From Aphelenchoides besseyi (lineage: Eukaryota; Nematoda; Chromadorea; Rhabditida; Aphelenchoididae), in NCBI GenBank assembly GCA_024699855.1, contig JAMPIQ010000002.1:10292001-10356000 (forward strand): DNA of 64,000 nt, written 5' to 3'. The notes beneath the pieces were generated by a model. That model saw only the letters and a program-made list of their open reading frames with translations, made no database searches and had not been told where the DNA came from. Shown piece by piece: positions 1 to 12,800 of this stretch; the first letter of the stretch is position 1; every line of letters starts with the position of its first letter. The position numbers and the translations under genes were made by a program.

Positions 1-1
1 T

Positions 2-841
2 GCAACAACCTATCGACCCCCGAGCAAACTGTTTGTTCATGTTCGAAGTCCATCGGAAATCGATTTTGAAATGGTCGGAAATCATCCGCTTAAAAGCAAC
101 TCATACACAGTTGCTGATTTTAGCACGGTAAGTTAATTTGATCACTCACATCAATGCAAACATAAGCTCGTTTACTAATACTATTTTTTAGGGATACATT
201 GCAATTGCGGATCATGCTCTCACCGATACTAACGGCCGACATACTCACTGCTATCTAATGAAACTAGATCGTGATGCAATGCCAAATATGGACGTGGTAA
301 TGGATGCAATAGCGAGCACGGATCACGAAGTTCACAGCGAGTTCGGTTGGCAAGAACATTGGCAGTATGTCGTAAAAGCGATTGACGCCACTCAAGCAAC
401 TTCAAAGTTCCACAGCACAATCAACGATTGTCTGAACGCCAAATGGTATATGCTCGAACATACTGTTTACACAAAAGGTAATTAATCGAGAACATTCGTT
501 TTTAAAGACATTTAGATTCCTCGTGCACTGCCTGTTATGATTTTTGTTTTCCTGATTATGCAGTGCAACGACGACAGAAGTACGAAGATGCAGTTACATT
601 GGGTATAAGACGATTAAACTGCTTCCGACACTACGTCCCTGAGTGGATAAACTATCAAATCGAATCGGACGAAGAAGGAGGTCACTGGCAATATCCCCGA
701 AAACCTCAAGATACGCAACGTGATGCATACAACAATTGGGTAAGCTGGACACCAGTAGGAATAGTCGGTCGTCCTGATATTCGTCAGAGATTTGATAGCG
801 ATGACTTTATGTCTGACTCAGTTTTGGAACCTCATCGCTAA
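2..841 (+). CDS. BRICHOS-domain-like protein, 5' end cut off by window
   Basis: Three exons fit in phase: 2-127, 192-477 and 564-841, with 64 and 86 bp introns. Splice sites are ACG|GTAAGT..TTTTTAG and AAG|GTAATT..TGCAG. The visible protein is about 229 residues and ends at TAA 839-841. A block reading VADFSTGYIAIADHALTD is followed by HCYLMKLDR and a distal NDCLNAKW. This resembles the BRICHOS layout of one conserved Asp and two Cys, with an 'xCYxMxLDRxxMPNM' core. BRICHOS proteins are usually type II membrane or secreted proteins whose domain acts as an intramolecular chaperone for a released peptide. The membrane segment would lie upstream of the window. After the domain comes a Trp- and Arg-rich tail (VPEWINYQ, HWQYPRKP) that I do not recognise. 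The exon structure is firm; the family assignment is moderate. Confidence 0.55.
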
Positions 842-1254
842 TTTCAAATATCTTAACTGAAAAAAGCTCAATATTTGCACTCATCATTCTTTACCCTTTA
901 TTGACCTCTTCAATCGTGTACTAAACTGCCAACTACGGAAATTCTTCTTCAAATCGATTCATAATCTAAACAATAGTAATTCAAGTTAGCACGCAAATTC
1001 TGATTGTAAATTTATATAATAATTATTGATAAATCGATTATACATTAAGCTCGGAGTTGATTTAGAATCAAAACGAAATTGACAAGAAACTGAGTAAACC
1101 GAGACATCAGAAAACCAATTAATTGCAGTAAATATGGAGGTACCCGATGGAACGAATAAGATAATTGTTACAAGAATATCAAGATGTTCACTGAACAATA
1201 TAACTTGGAATAGTAGGCGGCAAGAGCTTTAGAGATATGATGAACGTAAAGGTA
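842..1254. other. Intergenic, convergent 3' ends
   Basis: This is the gap between the stop of the BRICHOS-like gene and the stop of the minus-strand patched-related gene. It is AT-rich. I see no reading frame with protein-like composition and no repeat. Confidence 0.6.
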
Positions 1255-4200
1255 TCAATAGTCCATTAAGTTTTGTGGAGTATGTCGACTTACTGTGTAC
1301 ATTGATCGGTCGTTGATTGAGAGTGCTTGCGACGCTAAGGAAAGACGATAATGAGTGGAAGCTAACTGAATGTCATTTAAATAGTTCGATGGAGTTCGAC
1401 CGAGTGTTGGAAGTAGAGATAACAATTTGACGTGATTTTGCGTGTTAACTTGTTGAATATTGTTGTTGAAAGGATCAGTATAAACGGGATTTATATCTAG
1501 ATTGGATGGATAAACAAAACGATTCGGCCACATAGAGAACTCTGATCCCGGTGCTGAAACGGGTTTTAAGTTTGGAAGCGATTGAACAACTTTTGTTTTA
1601 TGTGTCTTACAATAAAATACGGTAAGCAGAACAGGCAAAATCACAATACCGTGCAAAACTCCAAGAACTATTACGAGAATGATCGTCTTGAAGAACGAAC
1701 GGAAAACATAACTTTCTGTCGAAGCCAAAAACGAAACACCCAAAATTGTCGAAGATGCACTTTGAAGAATAGGGAATCCAACGGCATACAGTGCATTCCG
1801 AACTCGCTCGTGAGGTGTGAAATTGGTTCCCTAAACAAAAACCATCGATTTGGTTTGACCTAGAAATTACCTTTGAAAAATTGTACGCCAAATGTGCAGC
1901 AAAATCGACGCAGAATCCGATGCTCATTACAATCTGTGGAAGAGAAGTTTAAGCATACAAATTTGAGCTCACCGTAACCATCGAAATAAAATCGAGTCGA
2001 ACGGACCAAAACGTCATGAAACCCAGAATCCCGACATTGATACTCACAATGCTAATTGAGACCCAAAATGCGGCAATTGGCTCGGGAATAAGAATCAGAG
2101 ACACAATCACAACTGCAATTCCCGCGATACCGACGGACGAAAGTGTTCCCGGCAAAACTGCGTTGTACTGTTCAGCAAACTGAATCATTTAAATGAACGT
2201 CAAAGGTATTCAAAAACTTGCTTGAAAGAAATCGGCGTAAACACCCGATGGGATTTCGCTCGTTTCGGCCAAATGACGTAGAAGATGCATAGCGCGAGAT
2301 TGATTACTCGAACCAACGTATCTTAGGCGTATGGGTACACGACTTGCCTCCAATTTCGTTCGATTCGAATTAAAACGAATATCCCTGTAATGACCGTATG
2401 TTTGCTTTTACGTCCTTTTCATCTTCACCTTTTGTATTTTGCATACTGTGGTTGTGTCAAAAAGGAGTTTGTCAACATCGGTACAAACGAAGTTGTTGTC
2501 AATGGCTGTTCACTTCTACCGGCAAATTCCAAAAAGGCACTTAACCTGCAAAATATAATCAATCAGCTTCGCAGATTCTTCTCCACAAACCACGAATCTC
2601 CGACTCCAGTGAATTCCGTGTACTCGTACAATTCGATTTCTTTTTGCAGCACCGTCCACAATCGTCGATGTCCCAAATGAACTCGACTTAAGTTGTACAT
2701 CCAAACGTGCAAGAAGCTTCCGTGATCTGAACTCTTCTTTCTTGTGTTTTCGAGTTTTTGTTGACTTACCAGAAAAATACTTTTCAGTGACTTTGATTGT
2801 TCGTTTTCCGTACGAATTGTCGGGCAGAAGATCATTCGGCTCCAGACCCAGTTTCACGTGCATACAACCGTAAATAGCAATGACCAAATAAGCAAAGAAG
2901 CCAAGTAGTACAAGTTTTCTGATGTACGGACTCAACAAAAGATCCGTGTACGTGGTACGAAAGAACTTCGAAATCGCATTGTTTTTACGAAAACTTTTCT
3001 CCCGTTCATATGATCTTTTTTCGGAACAGGACGTCATTCGTGTTGGACTGTAACGTGGAGGTGGAAAATGAGACGGTAAACCTACAAACAAATGGATTTG
3101 AACTTAGAGAGATCAAAAGTCTCTACCACTTCGTTCCAATTGTTTTTTTGTTGATGGAATCAGTCGTCGAAAAGTCAAGCAATGTCGACCGTCAACTTCT
3201 CTACGACAAGTGTACACCATAACAGCAGCAAAAAATGTCATTTGATAGAAATATATGAAGGTAACGGCAATAACCGCGTAAACACAAAACATCTAAAGAC
3301 ATTTCGGTTGATTGTCGTTGACAATGAAGTACCTGAACGCTGGGAAATGGCGTCAAACATCCAACACTAAAAGAAACAAAATCGGTGAGTGAAGTGACCG
3401 TAATCGAAACAGCTGCATCGCCAAATGCATCAGACATTCGATCCTCTAAACTGTGTGCTGGATCGGTGATACGCCAAGCCGAAAGTAAGATGAACACATT
3501 GTCCACACCCACCGCTAAAAGAAACAATTCGGTCAGAATCAATTCATGAGCTTACAGAAAATGATAAAAGGCATGGAATACGCCACACTTGTCATTCGAA
3601 AACCGCCAATTAACAACAACCCAACGGCGCTAATGATCGCCATTGCAGCGTTTAGAACACCGCCAATTGCCAGAAGCGGACGAGAACGAATCCATGAGCG
3701 AACACAACACAAAACAACTGTGTAAATCGAAACAGCAAAGAAACATGGAGTTAACATTCTGCAATAGTAAATCTCAACTTGGTTGAATCTGAATTTTTGT
3801 ACCTAATTAATTGTTCACGATCACGAGCCGATTCGGCCGCAAGTGTTTCGTACGTCCACCACGATGTTCGAATCAATGGCGAGTTGAAGTCGAGCAAAAA
3901 GTTCACCAATTTCACTTCCCATTTTTCAGCCAACGCATCTTCTTCTTTGGTTGAATGCCTTAACGCATAGGGCAACATGATTGCTTTCGCGCCGTTGATA
4001 CGACGTTTGCCATCAAAGCTTACTCCTCCCAACATATGAGAAAGACCAGTGGAGTCGAGAGTAAATGAATCAGCCACTTGAGCAAGTGTCAGTTCGTCGA
4101 GCGATTTGTTGAAAATGGAATGATCAGACAAGGTGACGAACTTAAACAACTCGACCAGTGGATTGCTTACACAAACTTGATCGGAACTAAAAATGCTTGA

Positions 4201-4777
4201 TTAATGAAGGAAACTACATAAAAATCCACTTTGTTTTGTTGCTGAGTAAAAATGGTTGTAGCGCATCGCTGAGTTCTTGAGGCATCGGAAACTTGACACA
4301 AATGGACGGATAGTTCAGTTTTGAAGATCCCTTTTCAACAGTTAGACTTTGAATTACACCCCATAACTGCATTGCTGCTCGCATAGCAATTGGATTCAAA
4401 ACATCTCCGTCGTCATCTTCACTGGTCACAATAATGTAACCAGCACGTTTGATATCGTACCTGAACATTCAAAATAGAAACATTCTTGTAAATAGCAATT
4501 ACCGTCGACTGGCATAAAACGGATCGCTATCGTTGATATGAAACAGAGAATCTAGTTGCTGCAATTCGGTTCTTGCTCGAGCATCTGTTGGCGTGTAAAG
4601 ATCGAGATTGTCTTTGATGAACGCTTTGGTGTGTCTACTTAGACCGAGGCTGAGCACCGCAGTCAAGAGAATTGGTATTGTTACAAAAGGCAGAGGACAG
4701 AGCACAACAATTCGAATGTATCTGGCAAAAAAACGGGCCAAAAATCGTTCCACGCAGTCCAGTCGCATTTTGCCCAT
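1255..4777 (-). CDS. Patched-related (PTR/PTCHD-like) sterol-sensing-domain membrane protein A
   Basis: Thirteen exons on the minus strand, 5' to 3': 4503-4777, about 4230-4460 (4218 also possible), 3803-4186, 3556-3758, 3333-3514, 3127-3292, 2770-3081, about 2576-2726, 2429-2545, 2222-2384, 1973-2179, 1871-1933, 1255-1830. The protein is about 1,000 residues. It begins with a short cytosolic stretch and a first membrane helix (VLCPLPFVTIPILLT), then a large extracellular loop. The sterol-sensing block follows (MPFIIFSVGVDNVFILLSAW, then VSFSVGCLTPFPS). A second repeat starts at FFAYLVIAIYGCMHVKLGLEPNDL, with the family signature TEFTGVGDSW and a second five-helix bundle ending LHGIVILPVLL. 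Patched-related proteins act in cuticle, secretion and sterol-linked transport in nematodes. Oddities: the junction near 2546-2590 does not close in phase with any ordinary splice site, and the intron 2180-2221 starts with GC. The second acidic residue of the SSD GVDD motif is Asn here. Confidence 0.9.
2180..2221 (-). other. GC-AG intron in patched-related gene A
   Basis: Reading the minus strand, the exon ends with codons for FFQ, followed by GCAAGT and ending TTCAG. The next exon resumes in phase as FAEQYNAVLPG. The GTTTTT two bases downstream would break the frame, so the GC donor is preferred. GCAAGT is the standard GC-type donor consensus. Confidence 0.7.
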
Positions 4778-6147
4778 CTGAGTGGCGATAAAGAATCAAA
4801 GCGATCAGCATTTAAACGTGCACATCGATCAAATAACTAGGAAGTAAAATACTTGATCAAAAGTCACCAAACAAATAAAACTCGTCAATTAAAAGCACGA
4901 GCTAAAGATCACGCATTACGCCAGTAATTTGATATCAACAACCGATCGGCGTGTTGATCAAGTTGAAATGGTGCAATTTAGTCAAATTAAAGCTCACAAT
5001 CCGCACATAGGTTCTCTGATACGCAATTGCAATCAACTCAATGAGACAGAACAAGAAAGATTGATTACAACAATCATCTGATGACTTATGTTGTTAAGAT
5101 GAACAAGATCAATAGAACACATTGTTTTTAAATCAGACACTAATTGACAAAACGAGTGTGTTGAAACCGCTACAACGATTAAACAACACCGTTGAATCGC
5201 GTGCGCGTGTTCTTAAGACAATCTTGCGTTCAGCAAGAGGCCACTAATCGCTTCAAGCCCTTACTCTCGTCAAAATCGGCTTATCGCAACGTTTGGCTCA
5301 ATTCATCGATCCGCACGACGCACTTTTACTCGGTTCCCCCAAACTCCTCGAAAAGTAGAAGACGTGATAAACGGTTTTGGAGTATCGAGCTTATTGTGCA
5401 ATATTTTGGTGTTGTTTGTTCAAGTTTATGATCGAAACAAAGCTCGCGAACAACATGCAATCAACGATTGTGACCGTTTTTGTGTCCGGAGATTGTTGAC
5501 CTCTTTCGCAGTCAACAACTTTGTCGCCAATTCAATTGCACAAAAGTATATCGACGGTGAAAGAAATGAAAAGTGATCAACAACCGGATCAGCGGATATA
5601 TCGCAATGAAAACCGGCAAAGTCAATAAGCAAAAGTCGGAATGTTTCTTAGTATTTGAGCCGTGTAGTCGAATAGAAAGGTGAGTGGGCGACCTCCACTG
5701 CGCGAAACGAACGGAACGAGCAGATGACCAAAAACTGAGCGATGCGGACCGCCGTTTTTGCGGATGTCTCGAACCAAACACACGATCCTTCATCCCTGAC
5801 CATCGCGCTCATCCATCAGCGTATTTGAGGCGATTCCCGTGAACGAAATCCGCAGGTTCGATTTGAGTTATTTCGATTCACCTATTCCCGCGGTGAGCTC
5901 TGAGGCATTCGAATTGTAAATCCGGTAGAGATGTCGTCTGACTTTTGAAATCGTTGATTTTAGAGTCAATTCTTAATGCAACATTCGAACCATTATCCAA
6001 GAGAATCAAAGATCAAATATTTTTGTTCAATATCGATCGTTTCTTTTGGGTATTTCATTTTCTGTTAGTTGGTTTATTGAAAGGAAACTGATGCAAAAGC
6101 GGCTATGATGCTTCAAGATGAAGAACAGTACACGCAACAAACATATT
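4778..6147. other. Intergenic region between patched-related gene A and CUEDC1-like gene
   Basis: This 1.4 kb stretch holds the 5' flank of the patched-related gene (from 4778 upward) and the 3' flank of the CUEDC1-like gene. A minus-strand AATAAA (plus-strand tttatt near 6072) could be the CUEDC1 polyadenylation signal. Open frames here have no recognisable motif. I see no RNA gene or repeat. Confidence 0.5.
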
Positions 6148-7156
6148 CTATGGTAGTCGTCCAGCAGCGTTTTGATGATAATCGTACGAAAACTCGTGGG
6201 TTTGATCGGCATATAAGTTGGGTGTTAGCCCCGGGTTTTTGGAGGCAGCAAATCTCCGCGCCAAGTTCATAAACATTGAGTGGGACGCTGAACAAGTGAA
6301 TAATTGATGTTTGATTGCAAGCAGCTTACATTTACTCATGTTCTTCAATTTCTGAACAAAACGATCGTCAGATGTTTCGTAGTCGACAGTGACCGTATGC
6401 TCCAGCATATCTTCTGGTCGTGGATAATTGTTGTCTCGTATCGGAAGTTTCGATTTGATTTTTCTAGACAGTCGCGACAGTGGTCTGTCGCAGGGATCAA
6501 CCATCGGGCCGTCGGGAATTCGAACTCTTTCGTTGTCCATTCCAACCGAGGAAGTGGATGGCGGTTTGTGTGTGATCCAGGTGCCATGATTACGTTTACA
6601 TCGCGAAAGAACAGATTCATGTCTTTTACTCGGTCCTGCCAAATCGTAATGATCGAAGTTGTCTATAGTTGTTTGTTCATTGCATTCCGTTTTCAAACCT
6701 ACTGCTTCCAAGCTCTCGCATGAACGATTGGTCTGATCGTAGATAACGCAAGAACTCACGGTTCTGCAACATTAGCGCTATTTTTTCGTCATTTTCGCAA
6801 CTAAACGGTAAGTTTACAAACAGTTCGTGGATTCGTATTCTACTTCGTATTTTGCATAGAAGACTGAGGTTTCAATTGCAAATCCACGGTCGGTTTGAGT
6901 GGTGCAGAGTTGCTTGTTAAACGCAACAACTCGTCCACAGTGGCAGCAATATCTCCATCATTCTTTCGCAGAGCAACTTCGATTCTCTCCGAACTTATGT
7001 TCGGGAACATTTTTTTGAAGCTGTCCATCGCCTAAAGCACCTTTACTTGCACATCTGGAGACCGATTCACAAGAAATATTTCAACTCTTGACTTACCGTA
7101 TTGAACTCCACTAACGACGAGAAGTTCTGTGAGATGGAATTGTTCTCACGGTTCAT
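6148..7156 (-). CDS. CUE domain-containing protein, CUEDC1 homologue
   Basis: Five exons that close exactly in phase, 5' to 3': 7097-7156, 6844-7031, 6703-6800, 6330-6662, 6148-6287 (introns 65, 43, 40 and 42 bp), giving 272 residues. The start is MNRENN at 7156. The CUE domain lies at residues 20-65: FNTAMDSFKKMFPN, then IEVALRKNDGDIAATVDELL. It carries the MFP and LL signature that binds ubiquitin. A second conserved block NDEKIALMLQNREFLRYL and a third KLKNMSKSSHSMFMNLARRF match, in order and spacing, the conserved segments of animal CUEDC1 as I know that family. Human CUEDC1 is reported to regulate oestrogen receptor turnover and SMURF-linked signalling; the nematode role is unknown. The central part is basic and low in hydrophobic residues. 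I am confident in the family; the biological role is inference. Confidence 0.88.
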
Positions 7157-8691
7157 TGTTTTCTTTAAACAAACGTTTTTGGATACGAGAAGCTTGGAAG
7201 GAAGCGTGAAAGGGAATCCGCCAAGAAGGAGAATAATACGCACAAATCACGTAGAAAAGTGAAAACAAATTAACGCGAAACAAAACCGCAATTTTGTGTC
7301 GAACGGAAACCTTCGAGTTTCTGCGTCGTCACTTGCAAGCGACCGCAACGAATTTCGCTTTTCGAAAACACGTGCGCGAAATGACCAAGACGGTCAAAAT
7401 TGAACGTGTGCGTGCACCAAAAAACTCCACCAATCGTCCACGCTTTTCAACTGCCGAGAGGCACATTAAAAGAGCCGACAAAGTTCCGTGCAAAGAGAAG
7501 ACGAAGCAGATGGAGAAACCGCGGAGAGTAAAGCGAGACTCAACGAGCCGCTCAAATGCTCGCGAAAACGTTATTTTCGGCTTCCGAGTGCGTAACGCTA
7601 ATAATCAACGGGAATCGAATTGCATTCAACAGCATCGAGTTGTTTTGTGATGTTTGCGTTGAGCACCAGCTGATAACCTTTTCAGTTGAAGTCGAGCCAA
7701 ATTTTGTGAAAATCCAAACATTTCATTGAATCAGAACTCGACTGTTTTTCTTCAATCTGCACTTTCAGAAACACCTTTAAAAGTTAGTTGATGACATTGA
7801 TGAACGTCAACCGACTTTTCCCCCTAAGTATTGAATGTGGATTATCACGAGCTTATGAGAAAGTCCATGCACATACCGATGCGATTGTTTTAGTACTATT
7901 TTAAGTCTTTTATTATAATCAAGAAATTGAAATATTGAGCACAAACATGAAGAAGAGTAACACACGTGCTAATACGTTTCCACTTTCTGACAATCTTTTA
8001 ATTCAAAAAATCGTCTAATGGGCATGTGTGTTATCAAAATGCGTAGAAAACATATTGCGTATAGTGAATGTACAAAACTCTTAGAATGAGAATCAATAGG
8101 CAGTGGAAGGTGAATTCCAGAATGTGCCAACAAACATATAGAACTACGGGGTACTTAGCGGAAAGTCGAGTGAGCAACCAAACGAACTAAAATGCGTCGA
8201 AAGATGAAAAGGATTGAGTTAAATAAGCTCACTATTGGGAGAAGAAATGTGGAAACAAACTAAAAACAAGGAGATAACCGGCTAAAATATTTAGGGAAGA
8301 ATACTTTTGCGTCGGATTGACTGCGAATTAGAGGAACGGCAGTGACAACGATGCGTAGTCATAGAATGAAAGCAAACATTAACTGCACTGAAAACTCATC
8401 GGCAGTTTGAAGCTTCGAATAAGGTCTCCGAAATAAAAGATAATCAATTCACAATTGCGTGAAAGAACAAATGAAAGCCATTTGGAAACATTGACGCTTA
8501 AAAAGAAAAAGAGAATTCGCCGCTGTTGGAATTAAATGCGAACATAACAGGATGACTAACTAGCAAAAACATTGGCAAATGGCAGCGTTAAAAGTCGAAA
8601 CAAAAACAACTAGCGATGTATACAACTACGATACAGTTTTCTAATCATACCACCTATTGTTTCAGATTGTCGTTCTTCAGTTCAATGGTAT
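7157..8691. other. Gene-free region with 5' flank of CUEDC1-like gene and 3' flank of Cys-rich gene
   Basis: The plus-strand open frame at 7294-7650 (118 codons) is rich in Lys, Arg and Asn. It has no family motif, start context or partner exons, so I do not call it. The region from about 7850 to 8690 could be a long 3' untranslated region of the minus-strand gene starting at 9840. No tandem repeats are obvious. Confidence 0.45.
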
Positions 8692-9840
8692 CTATCTCGC
8701 AATAAACGCCATTCCAGTAATCAATAACAGTCCAGAAAGAAGATGCTGACTGCCGGTTGATGCGTTCAACGAGTCGCTTTCCGCTTGCATGTCACTGATT
8801 TCCTCCTCTTCAATCGGCATTACGGTCGTTGCCGGTCGCAAGCATTTGAATGAGCATTGGGAAAGACGATCGGCATGAAGTCCCTTGAACATATTCACCA
8901 AACTCTTACACATGATTTGTGACGCTTCCTCTTGACACAATCCGGACATGGCATCCATGTATTCTTGAAGTTTGTTATTGACTTCCGTGCAGACCTGTAA
9001 AGATTATTTTTGTTTCAATTTGATTCTTAGAATCATTCCCACAGATTAACTTTAACGGTCATTTTAATTGTTAAACTCAAAGTTGTCCCCAAACAAAAAT
9101 GTTACAAACCTGATCGTCGGGATGTTCCAAGAACTTCTCACTTAAATAAGTACCTAAGTTAAAAGAGTTAAAGACACAAATAAAAATGAATGTATTACCA
9201 GCTGACAGTGTCATTTCTCCAATTCTCTCGCGTGACAAGCAACTACGGTGTTCGGTTAGCAATTCTTGGCCTTCAGGTGAACATGCGTAAGTGAGTAGAT
9301 AGTAACTCTTCAGAAAAGTGCCCGAGTTCTTTCGATGTGTAAGCATATCGGTGACTGTGTTACTTGCTTCGATGATTTGGTCATGTTCACAATTATGTAG
9401 ATCTGGACCATCGTCCTACAATCAAACCTTCAAGTTTATTTAAAATTAGTGAGCCATTCCACTTTACACAAGACTCTGCGGTCACTTTTTCAATCTTCAA
9501 TCATCGTTTTCTGACAACTGATCTCTTGTTCGTTTTGATTTGACCCGCAATCGAACAAGTGTCGCTTTCTACTGACCTGAATGCACTTATCCAATTGTCG
9601 GAGATGTTCGCATTGTTCGGAATTAATTGTTACAACGTTTTCTTTCAATTCATACAGTGTCCAAGTCCAATCATCCAAAATGTTAACGAAGCATTTGATC
9701 AATGTAATGTAGTTGCATGTAGGCTAAATTAAGAGATTATAACGCACCTACCAGTCAACTAAACGAACCTGTGCGTTTGTTGAAGCAAGAATCGAAAGGA
9801 AGAAGACGATGTAAGTGGGTTGTCGATTCAGAGCCAGCAT
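8692..9840 (-). CDS. Secreted Cys-rich protein with probable GPI anchor (DUF19/CPG4-like layout)
   Basis: Five exons in phase, 5' to 3': 9769-9840, 9577-9723, 9199-9415, 9110-9153, 8692-8994, giving 260 residues. Residues 1-23 form a signal peptide (YIVFFLSILASTNAQ, cut before PTC). About 14 Cys are spread through helical segments, for example CNYITLIKC, CEHLRQLDKC, ACSPEGQELLTEHRSC and CSFKC. The C-terminus is an acidic linker, a small-residue site (NASTGS) and a hydrophobic tail (LLSGLLLITGMAFIAR). That tail is the usual signal for a GPI anchor. The Cys spacing recalls nematode secreted families such as DUF19/T20D4.11-like or CPG4, but I cannot prove membership. The intron 9416-9576 is 161 bp. 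A short exon could hide in it, although the flanking phases already match. Function unknown. Confidence 0.75.
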
Positions 9841-12800
9841 GGCAAATTGCAGTTGGCACGTCGACCCGAACGCAGAAAGCGACTGTTCAGCAAACTGATT
9901 TCAAACTAAACTGAAATTGATGATTAGATCCACAAGTTACTATTGAAGTTTCGAATCTGCTCGATCAATAACACAAAGAAGAGAATGTCAATTACGAGAA
10001 AAAGACGAGAAAAATTTCCAAACGTATTTTGGCTTTCTGGCAACCAACACGTAGCCTATGAGGGACGTTGGCGACATAGTATTCCACGTAAAAGTGTTGC
10101 CGAAACGACCGGCACAGTCGACCAAACGGAATCCACCGCACAGCGGGATTTTCCACCTCGAAGCGTCTCACGTAATGAATGGACGAGAGAAAAGAAGGGA
10201 CCGGAGAGTGCATTCATTAGCGAGTTTTCAAAGAGACAAATATTGAAGATTAATAAATAAAACAGTCATCGGGCCACTCGCGTATCTTTTTATGTTCGAA
10301 TACTGGCGTCGCTTTACGAACCGAACATACGAAAAGCGTGCGCGAAGACACAAAAACATTGCGGACAAGAAATTGCAAACGTCGTTTGGGAATCAAAAAA
10401 CTCGACTATTATCTACGAGACTTAAATTATATTTTCGACACGCTCACAAAATGCATGTAAAATAGTGCGCCAACTCGACGTCGCACGTTCTCCGGAAAGA
10501 CGCCCTAGCCTCCTGAATCCCCGCTTCAGGCACCCGCTTTCTTATTCGGCTTATTCATATTCCATTTTGCCACTCACAAGCTTGTTTTTATTTTCATGTT
10601 TTGCCGACAAAGTTAAAATATGAAACTTTGAGGTCGACGTTGGTGTGTCGCCATTTTTTATCGCAATTAAAAACAGCCGCTTCAAAGCTTCAACAAAAAG
10701 TCCGAATTGGTCGACGAAATCGATTCTGTCACAAAACAAGACAGTTAGAAACAACCGAAGCGTGAACTCAACGAAAACCGAGTTGACCATACAAAGGCAG
10801 GTATTAAGCTCTTTACACCTTTGACGGCACATTGCCGGACAGTGCGCGAGACCTTGGCGCTCATTCGCACAAGTCGATTTAAATGCCAATAATCGACGTA
10901 CAAAAACTTCAACGACAATCGCAACGGCACAAAAAACTTCGGTTTGAAGGCGAAATACATCTGCTTCGAAAGCGGATTGAATTGACGGATAAAGCGACGA
11001 CCAAATCAAATCCAATTTGAATGTTAAACTCAACGACAAACAGTCAAATATCCAAATTCAAACGGAAAGATTGTGAAAAGAAACGACCAAATTTCGTAGT
11101 CGTTTTGATGTTCGTTAGTTGGCGACCGGATCGAAAGCATTGTGTGAACTCGACTGGTTGTTTTGCGTGCGTGAGTTTTTAAGAATGTTCTCAATGAAAG
11201 ACGACAAAACGAGAATTTTGTGCTTTTCATCATCGGCTCCAGAAATACCCGCTCTGTTGGTCCATCTTCCACACGCTGCTTTCCAGAGCTTTTAGCACTT
11301 GCAGTCGGTCCTGTCAAGACACAACTTGATTACAAAGCAAATTTGTCACCAAACACATTTTTGCCCCAAATGCTCGGCCGGATATTCACTGTGGACACGT
11401 CTTTTCGTGTGTCGGCCAAATGGAATAAAAACGAAAACTCTTAAGATGGAAACCAAGTGTTGTGCAGTCAAAAAATCCAAAGATTTACGACTTGAAGTCC
11501 AAAACAGCAAGTCGGCGATTGTACGATTTCGCCTGAAAGAACTTGGTTTTGTAGCGGTGCGTATTTTCGAAAACGCTGAAGACAAAAATGCGTTTGCGAT
11601 CGTATTGCAACGGGCCAAGAATGACAGATGAGTGCGTATGAGCTCCGGTCTTCTCATTGTTCGTTTTTTGATGCCAAAAGATGGACAGACGACAGGAAGT
11701 GCCGTTCGTAAATAACCAAAATATTAAAATGAGCCAAACACGACGCCGTTGACATCCACTACGCTTCTTCTTTGTAACGCCGCCAACAGAACGCGGAAAA
11801 TAGATTTCGAAATCCGCGTATTGCCGACGCTCTCGTTGCGTACGTAACGTAAGGTTGAGGTGAAACGCATAGGACAACAACAAGTAAGTTTGCCGAGTCG
11901 GTTCGAAACGTCGAACCGAAAAATGGCACGAAAAGTAGCGCGTGGAATATCATGAATGAATTGAAATATGCATCTCGCCAACGGACTACCATTGAAAGCA
12001 CGCAGCAATGGAAATCCCGCTGTTGATTGTCTCAAATTTCCACCGACTTTTCAGACCGCAAAGAAATTGGACAACCGTTGTGGTTCAACGTTTTAACACA
12101 ACCACCGTTTTTGGAAGCGTCGTGCTTTAAAAAATAAAAATTTAAGACAAACGGAAGTCGTTAATTTAACTATACGGTTTCGTACAAAATTTCATACCAA
12201 AAAACAATACGGTGAGTGTACAAAATTACATCTGCTCTCCACTGGCAACCTATTTCACGACTTAAAATGATCGACTGAGCTCTAATGGCCAACTGCGCAC
12301 ACACACATGGATTAGGTTGTAGTTGCAAGCTGTAGCTGAATAAACAAAGTCAAATTTGTTTCTCCTTACGCAGACTTCTTGTTCCCTACGGACTGCATGT
12401 AAGATTAAGAGTCTCGCAGTGCGAACATTCGCCGAACAAAAGTGTGAGAGTTGAAAAAGAAAATGCAAATTTGGCCCCCAATTAGTTGAGTGTATCCGCG
12501 CAGTCATTGTACAATTAGATGAAGTTGAAATAGCCGGAAAAATTTCAAGTCCAAGATTCCATTAAAGTAACCGAATTAGCGGCTTTGTTCTGCTAACTGA
12601 ATGGACAAACAACGAAAACATTGGAACTTGAGAAATCAGTTTAGAAGACTTCTGACTTTTAGGCATCGTAGGTTCGGATTGCGTTAATAAACGCATGTGT
12701 TAAATCGCCTCAAGGATTGTTAGATGACCGCAAACTACAGGCCTTTTGCACGATCAAATCTACAGCTGTCTTCGAGGTGACTTCACTTGACAGCTTGTGA

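Noticed and set aside
7294..7650. 118-codon plus-strand open frame upstream of the CUEDC1-like gene
   Set aside because: Very basic, no motif and overlaps the expected promoter region; likely chance.
10551..11039. 162-codon minus-strand open frame
   Set aside because: No recognisable domain, signal or splice partners; composition follows the skewed background.
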